Assembly: GCF_003672135.1 (NCBI RefSeq)
Contig: NC_039511.1
Coordinates: 16,704,464 to 16,768,463 of the forward strand
DNA from: Ooceraea biroi
Lineage: Eukaryota > Arthropoda > Insecta > Hymenoptera > Formicidae
Direction of reading: 5' to 3'
Length of the DNA stretch: 64,000 nucleotides
Numbering within the stretch: the stretch's first letter is position 1; every line of letters starts with the position of its first letter. A program made the translations under genes and the position numbers. Shown here in pieces: positions 59,798 through 64,000 of the stretch. The notes below the pieces were generated by a model. It searched no databases. It was not told the origin of the DNA and worked only from the letters and a program-made list of their open reading frames with translations.

Positions 59798-61359
59798 TAT
59801 ATAGGATAGTGTGATATTGTATTTAGATAAGAATAGCAAAGTTAGTGTGTTTACACTATGCAGTTATAAATCTTTATTTATTAACGGGCATACTATACAT
59901 TGTCAATCATATTTGACGCAAACTTTATAAAAAGTTGTATATCGAGATATATATCGAAAAATTACGTAACATTCGTGAAACTATTGATGCTCGTCAAACA
60001 ATCGCATCAGTCTTTTGCATAGAAATGTAATTTAATATGTTTAGTAAAGAGAGATAATTTTGACGTGTACTGAAAGTTTGAAACTGGATTGCGCAGCAAA
60101 CTTTGCGAAAAATACAACAGCGTCACATTTGTGGCAGTTTTTTTTTATTCGAGTTGGATTATAAAATGTCTAACATCATGGAAGAGCACGGTTCTCAATG
60201 GTGCGCATCACACAAAGTAAAAGACAATCTGAGCATAACGGCAATGCAGGTGTAATTATTAATGTAACTACGAGACAACGATAATTATGATAAACTGTAA
60301 TCACTATGAAAATATTATGCGTAACTGCAGCATACGCGGAAGTAAGTATGTACAAAGAATATTCTATAAGAAAAGTCTTCCAGCGATTGTTTTTGTATTT
60401 CTTTCAAATAGTATATGCATTGTACATTTGCGATTAACTTTTCCATTATTTAACTCATAGTAATGAACAACAAACAAAATATTGCAGCTCGTGCAAAAAT
60501 CAACACATTTTTCCGTTATGCATTAATTTGCAATGTAATTGAGTTTATAGTTAATTTTGAGCAATAAGATTACAGTTTTGATTATAATAAAAGTTTCTGT
60601 GTAAAACATATGCAATTATAAAGAACATAAATGTGTTTCTGTTTCCATATGTTAGCGTAGAGGATATGTAATAATTTTTAGTGGAACGTAAGAATTAGTT
60701 ACGTGTAAATATGCGCATTTGATTGACTCACTTTTCGCATCGCGTTACACTGAAATTCTGATATTTTATTCGCGCTGAACGTGTTTTATAAAAACATATA
60801 CAGCTTGTATACACACACACACACACACACACACAAAACATATCCTTATAGCGCTTATAGTTACGATGGTTGATAATTGAAATAAGCAGTGTCAATTTTG
60901 AAAAATTTAGCAATTAAATTAATTAAATCAATCTAATATAATTTATATTTAAAACGAAAAGCATTATGCTAATATCAAACACCGACTGAAATAATGGAAA
61001 TGCCAAGTTTTGGTGTACGAAACACCGTGCGTGCACATACATACTTTTTGCCTGAAATTTTGTCTCGCGAAATTTATGTGATAAGTTGCAGCAATCTCTT
61101 TAATGAAAGAATACTCGGTGGGAAATGAGGAGTGGCGAAGGAAGATTTCTCGAGAGAAGAAACGAGAGGATAATTTTTTCTTTCTCGAGTTTCGTGTTGC
61201 TACTCGGCGGCACAATGGCTTTTACGCGACCATCGTCGTGTCCGCATTATATATAATGCTATCGTTACCACAGACTTCGAGTCAATGATTTTTCATTGTG
61301 GCTATAATGTAACACGGCTTATACCAACTTCTTCTTTGTGCGTGATACTAAACTCGTCC
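59798..61359. other. AT-rich spacer
   Basis: No gene supported. A (CA)n tract lies at 60810-60835. Confidence 0.5.
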
Positions 61360-61940
61360 CAAAATAAAAACATTTTTAAACAGTAAATAGTCTTGACCAT
61401 CGTGGTCCGGGCATGGTGAAAAGCTCCTAGAGCTTAAAAAGAAATTCCCCGAAGAAATGTATCGCTTAGAAATACAACCACGAATTGGAGTAATCCTAGG
61501 TAATCTTCTCACGATTTTTGCTCCTTTTCTAACGTTGTTAACGTAAATGGAAGCAGTTCCGTTCTATTAAGAGCCGTACCTGATCATCTTGAATTCCGGG
61601 TTTAAAGTTTGATTTGTTTATCAATGGCCAGACTTGTTGAAATGTTTTGAAATGCGGTATATTTCTCAATCAACTCAATGATACCTTTTTCTCATCAAAA
61701 GCACTTTGTAAAATAATTTCACATCTATGGTGTCGATAGGAGATCTTGTCCGATTTTCTGTTCTAAAAGAATACATGCGTCTTGAAAACGTCCAGTATTA
61801 GATGCTGTAATATCGAAACAAAGTGCTTGAACTTTATCGCACAGTTTCCACTCATTTAGGAGTCTATGAAAGCTTATTGGTCCACTACTAGAAGAAATAG
61901 CAGGAATGCTCAATAGTTTTTGAAATATGCTTGAAATCCT
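61360..61940 (-). mobile_element. relic of the same uncharacterised transposase (minus-strand fragment)
   Basis: Minus-strand frame from about 61940 reads IFQKLLSIPAI, NEWKLCDKVQALCFDITASN-TG (about 61855-61791) and ACILLEQKIGQDLL, then after a frameshift HHRCEIILQSAF. These match the order FD[T/I]TASNTG … E(Q)…G..LL … RHH of a transposase-like family I know from arthropod genomes; its exact superfamily (hAT-like) is uncertain. Downstream DNA (61360-61660) matches 53185-53440 in opposite orientation. A TAG and frame breaks show it is dead. Confidence 0.6.
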
Positions 61941-61944
61941 TTGA

Positions 61945-62680
61945 TTGGACCACTGTGCATCTACAAGATTTATCGAGGAGCTCACTGGTGTACTTAAAAG
62001 TACTATACATCAAATTCTGATCGAGAAGTTAGGGAAACGGAAGGTCTGTACGGCATGCTACGTACCACAAACGCTGATGGAGGATAAAAAACACCGCCAG
62101 AGTGCAGCACTGCAAAGACATGCTAAGAACGGCCGATATTGATTCGAATTTCATGAAAAACGTCGTAACTGGTGACAAATTATATTTTCAATATGAGCCA
62201 CTTTCAATACGGCGGAGGACGGAATGTCATCATATCCGAAGAAAGTGCACACGCAAAAGAGCCGAATCAAGACGTTGCGCTCATCGTTTTCTTTGATTAT
62301 ATTTCACATTGATTTCTATTTCATCTTGTATCTACTAATGCAAGGAATCGTCCACAAAGAAATTTATATCGGAAGCTCGAGTGATTATTTGGGTGTTGTT
62401 CTGAATCGTTATGAAATAAACGATTCAGACAGGATTCTTTGAGTTCCATCTAAGAGCAAGCGTTTTGGCAACTTCTATATAATCATCGGCGGATAAAAGA
62501 AAATCGTAGTGTTCGAACACTCCCCGTATTCATCTTCGTTTCCAGCACTCAAAAGTATTGACTCAAAAGTAGCGTATTTTGAATAAAAAAAAAAGAAACT
62601 AACAATAATTAACGTCGTATGTTTTTCAATATTTTTACCAGTTGCAACGCACTTGGGTAGACCGTGTATATGTCAAAAAA
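61945..62680 (+). mobile_element. SETMAR-like mariner relic
   Basis: Plus strand reads RFIEELTGVLKSTIHQIL (helix-turn-helix), EKLGKRKVCTACYVPQTL, then in another frame NFMKNVVTGDK, matching the VTGDE first catalytic region but with the acidic partner replaced by K, then KSRIKT and GIVHKE(F)…. It ends near CAACGCACTTGGGTAGACCG, probably the terminal repeat. The element is broken by several frameshifts and its left end directly abuts the other transposase relic. Confidence 0.7.
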
Positions 62681-64000
62681 TCTATGTTAGACATCGTATT
62701 TTATTCAAAACAGTAAATTTTCTACGCAGCCGCCAAATTTTGCTTAGCAAAATTTATATTACGGTACAAGTTGCAATTCACCCATTACGAGATTGCCGTA
62801 TTTTAGTCCGTTATCCGAAATTGCGTCGCATCTGCCTTGTATCGTTCTATACAAAAGAACTGATATGTGTCGCGCACACGTGTCGAAGATACAGATATTT
62901 GATCCGTTATTGAATCTAACATTGCAAACTTGACCTGTCAGGTACAACGAACGACGCATTGCAAAATTAAAAAAATGTGGGCGTCAATGTCCATATGCGG
63001 GTCAATAATCGATAAACGAGATATATTGTAATCAGAATTTCAGAATTTTATCGCATCGCCGATTCAATAAAATTATTATCATTATCATTATTGTTGTTAT
63101 TGTTGTTATTATTATTATTATTATTAACAAATTTGTTACCACGCACCACGTATGATGGACCGGTCTCTTGTAAGAGGCTACATATACACAGCGTTCTTTT
63201 TTTGTTTTACTTCTCATTTCATTTTTCATTTTATTAAAGACAAATAAAGTTCATCTCCTAAGTAAAAAAGAATGTGGGGTATTCTTTGCTAGTGAAAATA
63301 TATTTAGTAGTGAAAAGTTAGAATCTTAACATGTTAACCTTCTGTGTGGTTTTATTATAAATTATTCGAGAAGCGCAGGTGTGTATTTATAAAACGTAGG
63401 ATATTGAAAAGAATCCAAGTTTTATTTCAACTCACGTAAAATTAAGTCTCTAAGAATCGAGTGGCGCGTTGTGCATCATTTGATACTTGTTCCATAATTT
63501 AATAACTGCATTATCAATTGCACATTGTGCGATCAATTTTTGCAACTGATGACATTTCACTAATACTTCTATTTCATCTTGCATCTGGTAATAATTTCCA
63601 ACCGGACACTAACAATAAGCAGAGATGAGTTTATCATTTCTCCTGAAATATGGTTACAATAATCACGCAAACAAAAACGAATCCGTATCGTACGATTTAA
63701 TATCATAGATTTATTTGCGTAGGTTCCGTGCGCTAAAGAATCTACGTAATTTAAAAAAGGATACATTTATTTATAAATATTTCATGTTAAGATACATATC
63801 CAGCTTCATCAAACTTCACGTATAGAACGACCATGTAACATCGCTTATTCCAGCAACTCTATTAACATTAAACGTGTTAAATTAAAATCAATCGATTTTC
63901 GTTAGTGAATAAGCGCATTCCGACATGAATGCTCCTCGACGGAATCCTCTTTGAAAATTGGCCGATTTGGAAATTCACAATAAAAGTTCGTCAAATAAAT
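62681..64000. other. AT-rich spacer at right edge
   Basis: No gene supported. An imperfect (ATT)n/(GTT)n repeat lies at about 63066-63126. Short ORFs have no domains. Confidence 0.5.
63066..63126. repeat. (ATT/GTT)n microsatellite
   Basis: About 60 bp of imperfect trinucleotide repeat: TTATTATCATTATCATTA, then TTGTTGTTATTG units, ending in pure TTA. Confidence 0.85.

Noticed and set aside
1..64000. tRNA, rRNA or CRISPR loci
   Set aside because: I looked for tRNA B-box-like sequences, rRNA-like conserved blocks and regularly spaced direct repeats and saw none; a covariance-model scan would settle this.

Overview
The window is animal nuclear DNA with AT-rich spacers, spliceosomal introns with consensus GT/AG ends, many microsatellites and many Tc1/mariner relics. 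The gene content (a wide awake/ANKFN1-type gene, a large secreted haem peroxidase, a prominin-like first exon) and the mariner load fit an insect, most likely a hymenopteran such as an ant. The species assignment is inference. No bacterial-style operons, CRISPR arrays, tRNA or rRNA genes were seen.

Layout. All recognised host genes lie on the minus strand. From right to left: (1) 49816-39808, a complete 11-exon gene for the ankyrin + FN3 + Ras-association protein of the wide awake/ANKFN1 family (1538 aa in my model). (2) 31739-31476, one orphan exon with a 72-codon ORF, unidentified. (3) 29303-22170, a complete 10-exon animal haem peroxidase (1782 aa in my model) with every catalytic residue I could check. 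It has a long N-terminal extension and a tyrosine/asparagine/proline-rich, cysteine-free C-terminal tail. (4) 20089-19753, a signal-peptide first exon of a prominin-like protein; its remaining exons were not found and probably lie left of the window. A weak candidate exon sits at 1800-1658. In both complete models all exon phases close, and the summed length divides by three.

The rest is spacer and transposon debris. A mariner C-terminal relic with a 26-bp inverted insert lies at the left edge. A complete but decayed mariner (44356-45480) sits in an intron of the wide awake homologue. Two nearly identical, internally deleted mariners stand in opposite orientation (56672-57804 and 58708-59797). 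Two palindromic mariner-end MITEs (22451-22660, 38320-38523) belong to one family. A foldback element (55692-56344) has a solo half at 7180-7530. Two fragments of one FDTTASNTG-type transposase relic lie at 53185-53980 and 61360-61940, the second abutting a SETMAR-like mariner relic (61945-62680).

Functionally the three genes do not form an obvious pathway; their shared strand is probably ordinary synteny. The most unusual protein is the peroxidase, whose own tail could be a substrate for tyrosine cross-linking. I found no clear multi-gene undescribed system.
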